64,000 nt of DNA, taken from assembly GCF_000772085.1 (NCBI RefSeq), contig NZ_CP009755.1:2480001-2544000 (forward strand), given 5' to 3'. The notes beneath the pieces were generated by a model. It was not told where the DNA came from and searched no databases. It saw only the letters and a program-made list of their open reading frames with translations. The DNA comes from Curtobacterium sp. MR_MD2014 (GTDB lineage: Bacteria; Actinomycetota; Actinomycetes; Actinomycetales; Microbacteriaceae). The stretch's first letter is position 1. Every line of letters starts with the position of its first letter. Below are positions 1-8,470 of the stretch, piece by piece. The position numbers were made by a program, and so were the translations under genes.

Positions 1-172
1 ACGGCTCGCGCCGTTCGACGGCCGGCCGCACTGGGGCAAGACGAGCTCGCTCGACGCCGACGCGGTCGAGGCCCTCTGGCCGCGCCTGCCGGACTTCCGC
101 AGGCTGGTGGCGGCGGCCGATCCGGAGCGGCGGTTCGCGTCCGTGTTCGGTGAGCGGGTGCTGCGGACCTGA
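1..172 (+). CDS. FAD-linked sugar-lactone oxidase, C-terminal end (partial)
   Basis: Only the last 56 codons are in the window; the reading frame begins upstream and stops with TGA at 170-172. The segment contains RPHWGKT followed by a PRLPDFRRL stretch and ends near FGERVLRT. This matches the C-terminus of the D-arabinono-1,4-lactone oxidase / L-gulonolactone oxidase family, where an HWGK motif precedes a final helix and an R-F-x-N/S-x-(Y/F) segment. Such enzymes are FAD-dependent and oxidise sugar lactones or alditols. The FAD-binding half is not visible, so the substrate cannot be judged. Confidence 0.7.
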   Translation, partial: RLAPFDGRPHWGKTSSLDADAVEALWPRLPDFRRLVAAADPERRFASVFGERVLRT

Positions 173-199
173 GCCGCGCCTCCCGACCGGGGCCACCCC

Positions 200-691
200 T
201 CACGCGACGGGGGTGACCGTCTTCGTCTCGCCGTCCCAGTGGCGGACCCCGCCGACGGTCAGGGTCTCCGGCAGCGGGGTCGCCCGGAGCGCCGCGACCG
301 CGGCGGGCAGGTCCTCGTCGCGCACCCGACGGGCGAAGGTGACGTGCGGCGACCAGCCGCCGGGCAGCGAGGTCTCCACGGCGCCGGGTGCCCGCCGGTG
401 CACCGCCGCGTGGAAGGCCGCGAGGACCGGGTCCACGACGACGGCACGGACGAGCACGGACCGCCCGGCGCCGGCGGGGAACAGCAGGAGGCCACCGAGC
501 CGGAGCGTCGTCGGCACCGCGGCGTCGAACCCCTCCGGGACCGGCAGCGCGTCGCCGGCCGCGAGGGTGACGTGCGGGTCGTTCGTCCCCGACCGGCCGA
601 GGCTCGGCAGGTCGGCTGCCGTCAGGGCGTCCCACGCGGCGCGCACGGCGGCGTCGGAGTCGGGGTCGAGGACGAGTTCGAGGCTGCGCAC
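200..691 (-). CDS. 2'-5' RNA ligase / 2H phosphoesterase family protein
   Basis: A 163-residue protein with the two HxT signatures of the 2H phosphoesterase fold, PHVTLA near residue 48 and PHVTFA near residue 124. Known members hydrolyse 2',3'-cyclic phosphates or reversibly ligate 2'-5' RNA. The frame stays open upstream, but the GTG at 691 gives the natural family length, beginning RSLELVLD, which is the first beta strand. It is convergent with the upstream oxidase and divergent from metQ. The physiological substrate cannot be told from sequence. Confidence 0.8.
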   Translation of the reverse strand: MRSLELVLDPDSDAAVRAAWDALTAADLPSLGRSGTNDPHVTLAAGDALPVPEGFDAAVPTTLRLGGLLLFPAGAGRSVLVRAVVVDPVLAAFHAAVHRRAPGAVETSLPGGWSPHVTFARRVRDEDLPAAVAALRATPLPETLTVGGVRHWDGETKTVTPVA

Positions 692-928
692 GCTCCGAGT
701 CAACCAAGCCCCGCAGCGCCCGGTGCTCGCCGTGCGGCACCTGTGGAGAACGGCACGGATGTAACACGGCGGAACGGATCGTGCGTGTCGCGCCGCGGGC
801 AGCCACACTCGGAACCTGGCCGCGGCATCCCGCGGCTCCCCACGCACCGCCCGTGCACGCCGCCGTCCGGGCTCGCCCCGCCCGGCCCCGCCCCACCCGT
901 CCGGGCACGTCCCCCACGAGGAGCACCC

Positions 929-1879
929 ATGTCCGCAGCACCCGTCCTGCCCCAGAAGCCGAAGGGCAGGCGCCCCGTCGGCTGGATCATCGCCGCCGCG
1001 GTCGTCGTGGTCGCGATCGTCGCCGCCGTCGTCGTGGCGGCCGTCCGCTCCGGCGGGTCCGAGGGCGCTGCCTCCGGTGACGGCGCCGGGAAGACCGTGA
1101 CGATCGGCGTCGCCGACAAGTCGCTCGGCTACTGGAGCACGTACACGAAGCTCGCGAAGGACGAGCTCGGCGTGACGGTGGAGCTCACCAACTTCTCGGA
1201 CTACTCGCTGCCGAACCCCGCGCTCAAGGACGGCCAGCTGGACATCAACCAGTTCCAGCACATCCAGTACCTGGCGGACTACAACGTCACCTCGGACGAC
1301 GACCTGCAGCCGATCGGCTCCACCGCCGTGTACCCGCTGCCGCTGTACGCCACGCAGTACTCGAAGCCGAGCGAGCTGCCCGAGGGTGCGAAGGTCGCGA
1401 TCCCGAACGACTCGATCAACCAGGCGCGCGCGCTCCTCATCCTGCAGTCCGCGAAGCTCCTCGAGCTCAAGGACGGCGGCTCGGCCTTCTCGACCACGAC
1501 CGACATCGAGTCGTCGAAGGTCGACGTCCAGCCCCTCGACGCCTCGCAGACCGCGAACGCGCTCCAGCAGGGCTCCGTCGCCGCCGCGGTCGTGAACAAC
1601 AACTTCGCCACCGCCGCGAAGCTCCCGACCAGCGACATCGTCTTCCAGGACGACCCGGCCAGTGCGAGCGCCGCCCCGTACGTGAACGTCTTCGCGGTGC
1701 GCGACGCCGACAAGGACAACAAGACCTACCTCGACCTGGCGAAGCTGTTCCAGGACCCGGCGGTGCAGAAGGCCTTCGCCAAGGACCTGCCCGAGGCCGT
1801 CGCCCGCGACGAGAGCGCCACGAAGCTCCAGGCCGAGCTCGCGACGGTCGAGCAGGACGCGAAGGCGGCCAAGCAGTAG
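929..1879 (+). CDS. metQ: MetQ/NlpA-family substrate-binding protein of a methionine ABC importer
   Basis: A 316-residue substrate-binding protein for a MetNIQ-type importer of methionine or related compounds. Residues 18-39 form one hydrophobic segment (WIIAAAVVVVAIVAAVVVAA). There is no lipobox cysteine, so it appears tethered by a transmembrane helix, unlike the usual lipoprotein. The mature part starts with VTIGVADK and contains NPALKDGQLDINQFQH, typical of NlpA proteins. The ATG at 929 follows a GAGGAG ribosome-binding site. The stop overlaps the GTG of metN by one base. The 692-928 upstream region shows no S-box or other riboswitch that I can recognise. Confidence 0.88.
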   Translation: MSAAPVLPQKPKGRRPVGWIIAAAVVVVAIVAAVVVAAVRSGGSEGAASGDGAGKTVTIGVADKSLGYWSTYTKLAKDELGVTVELTNFSDYSLPNPALKDGQLDINQFQHIQYLADYNVTSDDDLQPIGSTAVYPLPLYATQYSKPSELPEGAKVAIPNDSINQARALLILQSAKLLELKDGGSAFSTTTDIESSKVDVQPLDASQTANALQQGSVAAAVVNNNFATAAKLPTSDIVFQDDPASASAAPYVNVFAVRDADKDNKTYLDLAKLFQDPAVQKAFAKDLPEAVARDESATKLQAELATVEQDAKAAKQ

Positions 1880-2919
1880 TGCCCGCCCTCGTCGAACTCC
1901 GCGGCGTCTCGAAGCACTACCGCCGCGCCGACACCGGCGAGACCGTGGTGGCCGTCGAGGACGTCTCCCTGGACGTGCACCAGGGAGAGGTCCTCGGCGT
2001 CATCGGGTACTCCGGTGCCGGCAAGTCCACCCTCGTCCGCCTCGTGAACGCCCTCGAGCTCCCCTCGTCCGGCACGGTCACCGTCGGCGGCAGGGAGCTC
2101 ACCGCGATCCCGGAGAAGGAACGCCGCCTGGCCCGCCGGAAGATCGGCATGATCTTCCAGCAGTTCAACCTGTTCCGCTCGCGGACCATCGCCGGCAACG
2201 TCGCGTACCCGCTCAAGGTCGCGGGTGTCGCGAAGGCCGAGCGGGACCGCCGTGTGGCCGAACTCCTCGACTTCGTCGGGCTGCTCGAGCGCGCGCACGC
2301 GTACCCCGAGCAGCTGTCCGGCGGGCAGAAGCAGCGCGTCGGCATCGCCCGCGCGCTCGCCTCGAACCCCGAGCTGCTCCTCGCCGACGAGGCCACGAGC
2401 GCCCTCGACCCGGACACCACCTCCGAGGTGCTCGCGCTCCTCCGTCGCGTGAACCGCGAGCTCGGTGTCACCATCGTCGTCATCACGCACGAGATGGACG
2501 CGGTCCGCCGGATCGCCGACCGGGTCGCCGTGATGGAGAACGGCCGCGTGGTCGAGGTCGGCGACGTCTACGACGTGTTCGCCTCGCCGCAGACCGGTGC
2601 GGCGCAGCGCTTCGTGCGCACCGCCCTGCACGACCGCCCCTCGGCGGAGCAGCTGGCGCGGCTGCGGGAACACCACCGCGGCCGCCTGGTCACGGTGCAG
2701 ATCACCGACGAGGTCGGCCTGCAGAACCGGATCGACGCGGCCTTCCGCACCGCCGGGGTGTCGGCCGAGCTCGTGTTCGGCGGCGTCGGCGAGATCCGCG
2801 AACGCCGCATCGGGTCGCTGACCTACGAGTTGACCGCGGACGACCCCGCCGCCATCGACCGCGCGATCGGGGCACTGCGCGACGGACACGTCACCGTCGA
2901 CGAGGAGGTCGCAGCATGA
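1879..2919 (+). CDS. metN: Methionine ABC transporter ATP-binding protein MetN
   Basis: A 346-residue ATPase that powers the MetNIQ importer at the inner face of the membrane. Walker A is GYSGAGKS (residues 43-50), the signature is LSGGQKQRVG, Walker B is LLLADEATSALDP, and the switch histidine sits in VVITHEM. Residues after about 250 form the C-terminal NIL domain, which in MetN proteins binds methionine and inhibits transport when cell methionine is high. The GTG start overlaps the metQ stop and the TGA overlaps the metI ATG (ATGA), so the three genes are one coupled operon. Confidence 0.93.
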   Translation: MPALVELRGVSKHYRRADTGETVVAVEDVSLDVHQGEVLGVIGYSGAGKSTLVRLVNALELPSSGTVTVGGRELTAIPEKERRLARRKIGMIFQQFNLFRSRTIAGNVAYPLKVAGVAKAERDRRVAELLDFVGLLERAHAYPEQLSGGQKQRVGIARALASNPELLLADEATSALDPDTTSEVLALLRRVNRELGVTIVVITHEMDAVRRIADRVAVMENGRVVEVGDVYDVFASPQTGAAQRFVRTALHDRPSAEQLARLREHHRGRLVTVQITDEVGLQNRIDAAFRTAGVSAELVFGGVGEIRERRIGSLTYELTADDPAAIDRAIGALRDGHVTVDEEVAA

Positions 2920-3590
2920 ACGGCAACGGCTTCCAGAGCGTGATCGACACGTCCGACGTGTTCCTCGCCGCGATCCGCGACACCCTCGTGATGACGCTGG
3001 TCTCCCTCGTCTTCGCGGGCGTGATCGGCCTCGCGCTCGGACTGGTCCTCTACGCCACCCGTCCGGGCAACCTGCTCGGCAACCGGGCGGTGTACACGGT
3101 CGTCAACGTGCTCGTGAACATCGTGCGCCCGATCCCGTTCGTGATCTTCCTGGCCGCGATCGCACCGCTGTCGCGCGTCGCCGTGCAGACCACGATCGGC
3201 GTCCCCGCGGTGACGTTCGCGATCTCGCTCGCGGCGTCCTTCGCGGTGTCCCGGATCGTCGAGCAGAACCTGCTCGCCGTCGACCCGGGCGTGGTCGAGG
3301 CCGCACGGGCATCCGGCGCGCACCCCGTGTCGATCCTGCTGACGGTGCTCATCCCCGAGGGCGTCGGACCGCTCATCCTCGGCTACACGTTCATCTTCGT
3401 GGGCATCGTCGACATGACCGCGCAGGGAGCCCTGATCGGTGGCGGTGGCCTGGGCGAGTACGCGATCGTGTACGGCTCGCAGCGGTACGACTGGTGGATC
3501 GTCTACGTGTCCGTGGCGGCGATCGTGGTGATCGTCCAGCTCGGGCAGTTCATCGGCAACCGGCTCGCGCGGGCGACGCTGCGTCGCTGA
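2916..3590 (+). CDS. metI: Methionine ABC transporter permease MetI
   Basis: A 224-residue polytopic membrane protein with about five helices and the permease EAA loop (EAARASGA, residues 128-135) that docks on MetN. Length and sequence fit the MetI family. Its ATG overlaps the metN stop. It is the last gene of the operon and is followed by a perfect 50-bp palindrome that should terminate transcription. Confidence 0.92.
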   Translation: MNGNGFQSVIDTSDVFLAAIRDTLVMTLVSLVFAGVIGLALGLVLYATRPGNLLGNRAVYTVVNVLVNIVRPIPFVIFLAAIAPLSRVAVQTTIGVPAVTFAISLAASFAVSRIVEQNLLAVDPGVVEAARASGAHPVSILLTVLIPEGVGPLILGYTFIFVGIVDMTAQGALIGGGGLGEYAIVYGSQRYDWWIVYVSVAAIVVIVQLGQFIGNRLARATLRR

Positions 3591-3618
3591 GGTGCGAATC
3601 GGTCGCCCCGGCGACCGA

Positions 3619-3668
3619 CGACGGACGGGAGGCACGGTGCCAGCTGGCACCGTGCCTCCCGTCCGTCG
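3619..3668. terminator. Perfect 50-bp palindrome, probable bidirectional terminator
   Basis: The arms start CGACGGACGGGAGGC and meet at a central AGCT with no mismatch. It lies 29 bases after metI and faces the convergent phosphatase gene. Nearly the same arm sequence recurs at 25299-25346, 51940-51981 and 61546-61593. Confidence 0.8.
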
Positions 3669-3694
3669 TGCAGTACCGTCCCGCCGCGGGTGGG

Positions 3695-3754
3695 GTCGAG
3701 CGGGCACGATCCGTCACGCCAGGCGGTGCTGGCAGCCGAACGTGCCCGCTCGAC
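3695..3754. repeat. 14-bp inverted repeat with 32-nt loop
   Basis: GTCGAGCGGGCACG at 3695-3708 is exactly complementary to CGTGCCCGCTCGAC at 3741-3754. The loop contains smaller complementary pieces. It sits between the metI terminator and the stop of the convergent phosphatase gene, so it may be that gene's terminator. The rest of 3591-3838 shows no gene. Confidence 0.6.
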
Positions 3755-3838
3755 GGACGGACACGGCATGTCACGCCCGTTCGGCGGGACGGTGCCGGAA
3801 CGCGGGCGAGGGACAGCGAGCACCCGGCCGTGGCGGCC

Positions 3839-4618
3839 TCAGGCGGCGGGGGTCTCCGGGACCTCGACGGCGGCGGTCGCGACGCCGGGGTGCTCGTAGT
3901 GCGCGCGGACCAGGATCGGCCGGTGGTCGGAGATGCCCGCGGGCAGGGTCTCGACGCCGGCGATGTGCAGCCCGACACTCGTCGCGAAGTCGAAGTGGCC
4001 GGTGAACTTGCGGTAGCGCAGGTAGGTCGGCTGGTCGGACAGCGACAGCGCGAAGCCGTGCTCCTCGATCTTCCGGCGCAGGTTCGTCTGGAACCACGGG
4101 TAGTTGAAGTCGCCGACCATGATCGCCGGAGCCTCGTCGGACAGCTCACGGACGAACTGGTGGGCCGCCTCGATCTGCTTGCGTCGCAGGGAGTTCGTGG
4201 CCGTCAGCGGCGAGGCGTGGAACGAGGCCACGATGACCTCCGTCTCGGCCTCGGTGTCGCGGAGCCGCATCGCGATGAGCCGTTCGTGCGCGGGGGCGAG
4301 CACCCGGTCGTGCAGCGACTTCTGCAGCGAGTGGATGCTGAAGTCCTGCACCTCGAAGCGGTCGTCGCGCTTGTAGATCGCGAGACCGAGTCGGTTGGCC
4401 TTCGTGGAGGCGGCGAGCGACAGCCCGGCGACCTCCGGCGCGAGGTCGTTGCTGTCGCACTCCTGCACGCAGATCACGTCCGCCTGCGACGCTTCCGCCA
4501 GGGCGGCGAGCTCGCTGTTGGCGGTGTGCTCGCGGAGGTTGTAGCTGACGACGCGCAGCTCGGTCGGCTGCACGGCGGTGTCGTCGGTGATCGTCCCCTG
4601 CTGCTGTGGCCCGGCCAT
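3839..4618 (-). CDS. Endonuclease/exonuclease/phosphatase family protein
   Basis: A 259-residue soluble enzyme of the EEP (DNase I-like) fold. Visible catalytic signatures are SYNLRE (Asn27), VQECD (metal-binding Glu53), GDFNYPW (residues 169-175) and the terminal SDHRPI (Asp231-His232). Family members hydrolyse phosphodiesters of nucleic acids, phosphoinositides or sphingomyelin. No signal peptide is seen. The ATG at 4618 is chosen because GGAAGG precedes it by five bases. The frame remains open far upstream, but that extension is low-complexity antisense of the MFS gene. Confidence 0.82.
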   Translation of the reverse strand: MAGPQQQGTITDDTAVQPTELRVVSYNLREHTANSELAALAEASQADVICVQECDSNDLAPEVAGLSLAASTKANRLGLAIYKRDDRFEVQDFSIHSLQKSLHDRVLAPAHERLIAMRLRDTEAETEVIVASFHASPLTATNSLRRKQIEAAHQFVRELSDEAPAIMVGDFNYPWFQTNLRRKIEEHGFALSLSDQPTYLRYRKFTGHFDFATSVGLHIAGVETLPAGISDHRPILVRAHYEHPGVATAAVEVPETPAA

Positions 4619-4809
4619 GCTGCCTTCCGTCCTGGGTGTCTCGGTCACCCTGCCGCGGCAACCGTACTCGGCTGTCGCGGGCAGTTGCTGTGACCGTAGC
4701 GCACCCGGGGTCCCGATCGTGTGACCGTGTCGCGAACGGACAGCGGACAGCCGACAGCCCCCGGACAGCCGACGGCTGACAGCCCCGCCGGACAGCGGGA
4801 CGGCGCCGG

Positions 4810-6222
4810 TCAGCGCGCCGCGGCCCGCACCCGTCGCGCCGGTCGCACCGTGTCCCCCGCGGTCCGGCTCATCAGGACACCCTCGACACAGGCCACCACG
4901 AGGAGCACGGCGATCACCCAGAAGGCCACGTCGTAGGGCCCGGTCCCGCCGAGCCCGGCCGCAGCCCGGATGGCCACGGCGGCGACGGCGACCCCGAAGC
5001 CCGCTGCGACCTGCTGCAGCGTCGACGAGAGCGTGTTCGCCGGCGTCATGTCCGCCTGCTCGACGTCGGCGAAGGCGATCGTGTTGTACGCCGTGAAGCC
5101 GACCGACCGCGCGGCGCCGCTCACCACGAGCAGCACGGCGAGCAGCCAGAACGGGGTGTCCTCGGTCAGGAACACCATCGCGACGACGCTCAGCGCTGCG
5201 ATCGCGCTCGACACGACGATCACCGGCCGGTAGCCGAACCAGCGGAGGAACGGCGTGGTCATCGGCTTGATCCCGAGGTTGCCGACGAAGACCCACAGCA
5301 CCGCGGACCCGGCGAGCACCGCGCTCCAGCCCCAGGCGTCCTGGAAGAGCAGCGGCAGCACGAACGGCACGGCCGACACGGCGAGCCGGAACAGGCTGCC
5401 CCCGGCGTGCGAGACGCGGAAGGTCTCGAGCCGGAACGACCCGAGGCCCATGATCGGGTGCGGGGCCCGACGGAAGTGCCGCACGGCGAGCCAGCAGCAG
5501 ACGCCCCCGACCACGCCCGACACGACGACCGCGACCAGGGGGATCTCGTCGAGTGCGAGCAGGGACGCCATCACCACGAGCGAGCCGAGTCCGAGGCAGG
5601 CGAGCAGCGACCCACGCCAGTCGAACGGGACGCGTTCCGGAGCGCGCTCCTGCGGCACGAGGACCAGTGCGGCGACGAAGGCGATCACCCCGAGCGGGAT
5701 GTTGACGAGGAAGATCCAGTGCCAGCTGAGGGTGTCGACGAGCACGCCGCCGACGAACGGGGCGATGATCGGTGCCGCGAGTGCGGGCCAGGTGAGGATC
5801 GCGATGGCGGTGACGAGCTGTTCGCGTCCGGCACTCCGCAGGACGACGAGCCGTCCGACGGGCACCATGAGTGCTCCGCCGAGCCCCTGCAGGATCCGCC
5901 AGAGCGTCAGCTCGACGAGCCCCTCCGACGCCGCGCACAGGGCGGAGGCCACCGTGAAGAGCGCGATCGCGCCGGTGAAGACCGTGCGGGAGCCGACCCG
6001 GTCGGTGAGCCAGCCGCTGACCGGGATGAACACCGCGAGCGTGACGAGGTAGGCGGTGATCGCGACACCGATCGCGGCGGAGTCGACGCCGAGGTCGCGG
6101 CCCATCGCCGGGGCTGCGGTCGCGAGGATCGTGCCGTCCAGGAGCTCCATGAAGAAGGTGCCCGCGACGAGCACGGCCACCGCCGTGCTCCCCCGTCGTC
6201 GTGTCGTCGTCATCGTCGTCAT
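4810..6222 (-). CDS. MFS transporter, DHA2 (EmrB/QacA-like) family
   Basis: A 470-residue inner-membrane transporter. The first helix carries FMELLDGTILATAAPAM, the hallmark of the DHA2 drug:proton antiporters, and the loop after helix 2 carries SGWLTDRVGSR (motif A). About 12-14 hydrophobic segments are present. The start is the ATG at 6222, eight bases after a TAGCAT -10 box on the minus strand, suggesting a leaderless mRNA. It is divergent from the amino-sugar-acid operon and shares its 164-bp promoter region, so it could move a related compound, though drug efflux is the default guess. Confidence 0.85.
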   Translation of the reverse strand: MTTMTTTRRRGSTAVAVLVAGTFFMELLDGTILATAAPAMGRDLGVDSAAIGVAITAYLVTLAVFIPVSGWLTDRVGSRTVFTGAIALFTVASALCAASEGLVELTLWRILQGLGGALMVPVGRLVVLRSAGREQLVTAIAILTWPALAAPIIAPFVGGVLVDTLSWHWIFLVNIPLGVIAFVAALVLVPQERAPERVPFDWRGSLLACLGLGSLVVMASLLALDEIPLVAVVVSGVVGGVCCWLAVRHFRRAPHPIMGLGSFRLETFRVSHAGGSLFRLAVSAVPFVLPLLFQDAWGWSAVLAGSAVLWVFVGNLGIKPMTTPFLRWFGYRPVIVVSSAIAALSVVAMVFLTEDTPFWLLAVLLVVSGAARSVGFTAYNTIAFADVEQADMTPANTLSSTLQQVAAGFGVAVAAVAIRAAAGLGGTGPYDVAFWVIAVLLVVACVEGVLMSRTAGDTVRPARRVRAAAR

Positions 6223-6289
6223 CACGTCGAATGCTATGCCCGCTCGGTTTCTGCCCGACGCAGCCGGCAGGCGCCGGGGCGTACCACCG

Positions 6290-6304
6290 TTCTGCACCGC
6301 AGAA
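6290..6304. promoter_or_regulatory. Candidate IclR-type operator
   Basis: The 15-mer TTCTGCACCGCAGAA is a perfect 6-bp inverted repeat around ACC. It lies about 80 bases before the first gene of an operon whose second gene is an IclR regulator, and about 70 bases before the divergent MFS start. IclR-family sites are often short palindromes of this size. The pairing of site and regulator is inference. Confidence 0.55.
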
Positions 6305-6386
6305 TGGGCGGGACGAGGACGTTGCCCGGTGGACCCGGCACCGGGATCGTTGCCCCAGGAGCACACCGCACGACGCAGGAGGACCG

Positions 6387-7619
6387 ATGACGACCACCCC
6401 CGCAGCAGCAGGGCACCCCGTCCGCCCGCCCGGCACCGTCACGACGAAGGGCGCAGCCGACCCCGCCGCCCCCGTCCTCGGCCGGCACGTCCTCGACCAC
6501 GCGCACCTCCCGGTGATGACGCTCCGCGAGTCCGCCCTCGCCCACAACACCGCCGTCATGCAGTCGTACGTCGACCGCCACGGGCTGCTGCTCGCCCCGC
6601 ACATGAAGACGCACATGGCCCCGGCCCTCGCCGACCGCCAGGTCCGTGCCGGCGCCTGGGGCGTCACGGTCGCCTCCGTCCAGCAGGCCATGGTCGCGTG
6701 GGCACACGGCGTGCACCGGATCCTCGTCGCCAACGAGGTCCTCGACCCCGCCGGCCTCGCCTGGCTCGCCTCCCGCCGGAGCGTCGACCCCGACGCCGAC
6801 GTGCTCTGCAACGTCGACTCCGTCGCCGGTGTCACCGCGGCGGCGAGCGCCGCCCGCTCCGTCGGCGGCACCGTCCACGTGCTGGTCGAGGTCGGGTTCC
6901 CCGGCGGCCGGACGGGCGTGCGCTCGGCCGAGCAGGCGCGCGAGGTCGCCGTCGCGGCGCACGACGCGGGTCTCGTCCTCCGCGGGGTGACCGGGTACGA
7001 GGGGGGCCTGCCCGACGTCGACACCGCACGCGCCTGGGTCGCCGAGGTCCTCGCGATCGCCAGCGACGTGCGTCGTCTCGTCGCCGGCCGCACCCTGCTC
7101 AGCATGGGCGGCAGCGCCTGGTTCGACGGGGTGGTCGACGCCGTGGAGGGCCGTCCGGACGACGTCGACGTGCTCCTGCGCTCGGGCGCCTACCTCACGC
7201 ACGACGACGGCTTCTACGCCGAGCGCACGCCGTTCGGCCGCCGCCCGGAGGAGGGCTCGCTCCGCCCGGCGATCGAGGTGTGGGGCCGCGTCACGTCCTG
7301 CCCGGAGCCGGGCCGCGCGCTGGTCGCGGTCGGCAAGCGCGACGTCTCGTTCGACGAGGGCCTGCCGGTGGTGCGCGGCGTCCGGCCGGGAGGCACGGCA
7401 CACGACCCGCAGGTCGTCCCACCCGGGGCGGTCACCGTCACCCGCCTCGACGACCAGCACTGCTACCTCGCCCTGGGTGACGGGGCGCCCGGGCTGACGC
7501 CCGGCGACGTCGTCGTGCTCGGGGTCTCCCACCCGTGCACGGTCTTCGACAAGTGGCGGCAGGTGCAGGTGCTCGCGGACGACGACACGGTCACCGAGAC
7601 GATCGCGACGTGGTTCTGA
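6387..7619 (+). CDS. PLP-dependent DSD1-family enzyme (amino-acid deaminase / D-threonine aldolase-like)
   Basis: A 410-residue fold-type III PLP enzyme. The alanine-racemase-like barrel holds the Schiff-base lysine in APHMKTH (Lys74). The C-terminal domain ends with SHPCTVFDKW, giving His382 and Cys384 as an HxC metal pair. As I recall, D-serine dehydratases use His and Cys for zinc, while D-threonine aldolases use His and Asp, so beta-elimination with ammonia release is favoured here. It is the first gene of an operon with IclR, KDG kinase, KDPG aldolase and D-aminoacylase genes. I infer deamination of a 3-hydroxy D-amino acid such as D-glucosaminate. The ATG follows AGGAGG at 6376-6382. 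Confidence 0.78.
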   Translation: MTTTPAAAGHPVRPPGTVTTKGAADPAAPVLGRHVLDHAHLPVMTLRESALAHNTAVMQSYVDRHGLLLAPHMKTHMAPALADRQVRAGAWGVTVASVQQAMVAWAHGVHRILVANEVLDPAGLAWLASRRSVDPDADVLCNVDSVAGVTAAASAARSVGGTVHVLVEVGFPGGRTGVRSAEQAREVAVAAHDAGLVLRGVTGYEGGLPDVDTARAWVAEVLAIASDVRRLVAGRTLLSMGGSAWFDGVVDAVEGRPDDVDVLLRSGAYLTHDDGFYAERTPFGRRPEEGSLRPAIEVWGRVTSCPEPGRALVAVGKRDVSFDEGLPVVRGVRPGGTAHDPQVVPPGAVTVTRLDDQHCYLALGDGAPGLTPGDVVVLGVSHPCTVFDKWRQVQVLADDDTVTETIATWF

Positions 7620-8470
7620 TGCCCGACGACGAGCAGTCGCCGCCGTCGCCCGTGCCCGCGCGGAACGCCGCACTGTCGCTCCGCCGGGGCCTGACGGTCC
7701 TCGACCACGTGGCCGACCGCACCCGGAACGGCGCCGCCTCGGTGTCGCTCGGCGAGCTCGCGACGACCCTGGGCACCGCGAAGTCGACCGTGCTGCGCCT
7801 GACCGCGCCGATGGTCGAGACCGACCTGCTCCGCCGCACCCCGGACGCCGGCTTCACCCTCGGGCTCGGCGCACTGCTGCTCGGCCAGAGCTACCTCGAG
7901 GGCATCGACCTGCGCGCCGCAGCGGCGCCGTTCATGCGGCGCACCGCGGAGTCGACCGGCCTGACCTGTCACCTGGTGGTGCCGGACGGCACGGACATCG
8001 TCTACGTCGACAAGGTCGAGACCCGCGGAACGGTCCGGATGGGGTCACGCATCGGCCACCGCCTGCCGATGCGGAACACCGCCTCCGGCAAGGCGATCGT
8101 GGCGTTCGGCGACCCCGGGCTCCTCGGCGCGGTGCTCGCCGTGCCCGCGACCGCGATGACCGACCAGTCGATCACCGACGACGGACGCTGGCGGCAGGAG
8201 GTCGACCGCACCCGGGCGCGCGGGTACGGGATCGACGACCGCGAGAACGAGCCGGGCATCCGCTGCGTGGCCGCACCCGTGCTCGACCACGCGAACCAGG
8301 TCGTCGGCGCGATGAGCATCTCGGGGCTGGCGTCCCGCTTCCCGGCGGCGGCGGTCCGCGAGCTCGGCGACGGTGTCGTGCGGACCGCGCTCGAGATCTC
8401 GGTCGCGCTCGGGTCCTCGTCGGCACAGCTCGCCCTGCGTCGCACGGCACCGGGTGGGGTGACCCGGTGA
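7619..8470 (+). CDS. IclR family transcriptional regulator
   Basis: A 283-residue regulator with an N-terminal winged helix-turn-helix (roughly residues 20-85, containing LATTLGTAKSTVLRL) and a C-terminal effector domain with the family's typical IGHRLPMRNTASGKAIVAF region. The ATG overlaps the stop of the preceding enzyme gene (TGATG) and its stop overlaps the next GTG, so it is made in step with the pathway it presumably controls. The palindrome at 6290-6304 is its likely site. The ligand is probably a pathway intermediate such as KDG, which is inference. Confidence 0.87.
   Translation: MPDDEQSPPSPVPARNAALSLRRGLTVLDHVADRTRNGAASVSLGELATTLGTAKSTVLRLTAPMVETDLLRRTPDAGFTLGLGALLLGQSYLEGIDLRAAAAPFMRRTAESTGLTCHLVVPDGTDIVYVDKVETRGTVRMGSRIGHRLPMRNTASGKAIVAFGDPGLLGAVLAVPATAMTDQSITDDGRWRQEVDRTRARGYGIDDRENEPGIRCVAAPVLDHANQVVGAMSISGLASRFPAAAVRELGDGVVRTALEISVALGSSSAQLALRRTAPGGVTR

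Noticed and set aside
692..928. SAM riboswitch or S-box before metQ
   Set aside because: I could not find the conserved core or a terminator-antiterminator pair; only GC-rich short repeats are present.
4619..7105. Long minus-strand reading frame continuous with the endonuclease gene (over 1000 codons)
   Set aside because: It is antisense to the MFS and PLP-enzyme genes, is Arg/Pro/Ala-rich with no domain, and is a product of high GC content. The ATG at 4618 has a ribosome-binding site.
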